A stretch of 8,010 bases of DNA from NCBI GenBank assembly GCA_927798505.1, contig CAKMNE010000063.1:1-8010 (forward strand). Reading direction: 5' to 3'. Shown one piece after another: positions 7,990-8,010 of this stretch; within the stretch, counting starts at the first letter, position 1, and the number at the start of each line of letters is the position of its first letter. Source of the DNA: an uncultured Bacteroidales bacterium. GTDB taxonomy: Bacteria > Bacteroidota > Bacteroidia > Bacteroidales > UBA932. The position numbers and the translations under genes were made by a program. The notes beneath the pieces were generated by a model, which was given only the letters and a program-made list of their open reading frames with translations, did not search any database and was not told the origin of the DNA.

Positions 7990-8010
7990 TAAGGCGCTTT
8001 TCGAGAAGGC
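7979..8010 (+). CDS. Start of an unidentified gene (cut by window edge)
   Basis: An open frame begins at the ATG at 7979 and reads MIPDKALFEKA to the right edge. An in-frame ATG two codons upstream (7973) is an equal alternative, giving MNMIPDKALFEKA. It overlaps the sigma factor's end by 11 (or 17) bases in another frame, matching the overlap style of the other junctions. Eleven codons are too few to name a family. A partner of the sigma factor (an anti-sigma or regulated membrane protein) is suggested by position only. Confidence 0.5.
   Translation, partial: MIPDKALFEK

Noticed and set aside
1..8010. Mobile element, phage, CRISPR or defence system
   Set aside because: No transposase, integrase, terminal inverted repeats, direct repeat array or nuclease/toxin genes were seen. 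All genes are core-type with even composition.

Overview
The window looks like chromosomal DNA from a member of the Bacteroidales (Bacteroidota), probably a gut-type lineage with moderately GC-rich coding DNA. The evidence for this is threefold. The protein family variants match: TpiA with an MRK-type N-terminus, TyrS with the KFGKT signature, and a LolC/E-type permease directly after rbfA. Starts lack clear Shine-Dalgarno sequences. The only intergenic region carries two exact copies of the Bacteroidota -7 promoter box (TAnnTTTG). A genus cannot be assigned by eye.

Layout: positions 1-532 hold the N-terminal 177 codons of triosephosphate isomerase (tpiA) on the minus strand, running off the left edge. 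Positions 533-622 form a short divergent promoter region. From 623 to the right edge, all genes lie on the plus strand with almost no space between them: tyrS (tyrosyl-tRNA synthetase), rbfA (30S maturation factor), a LolC/LolE-like ABC permease with a TTG start, a secreted C1 family (bleomycin hydrolase/PepC-like) cysteine peptidase, polA (DNA polymerase I), a sigma-70 family (ECF-like) sigma factor, and the first codons of one more gene. Gaps and overlaps at the six junctions are +2, +5, -11, -4, -29 and -11 (or -17) bases. The run therefore looks like a single operon with likely translational coupling.

Functionally this is mainly a housekeeping block: translation (tyrS, rbfA), envelope or lipoprotein traffic (permease), proteolysis in the periplasm or outside the cell (peptidase), DNA repair and replication (polA), and a regulator at the 3' end. 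No tRNA, rRNA, CRISPR array, insertion sequence, integrase or phage gene was found, and no unknown multi-gene system. The points most worth a second look are the eroded proofreading site of PolA, the nearly symmetric back-to-back promoter pair between tpiA and tyrS, and the sigma factor whose start lies inside the end of polA with an unknown partner gene overlapping its own end.
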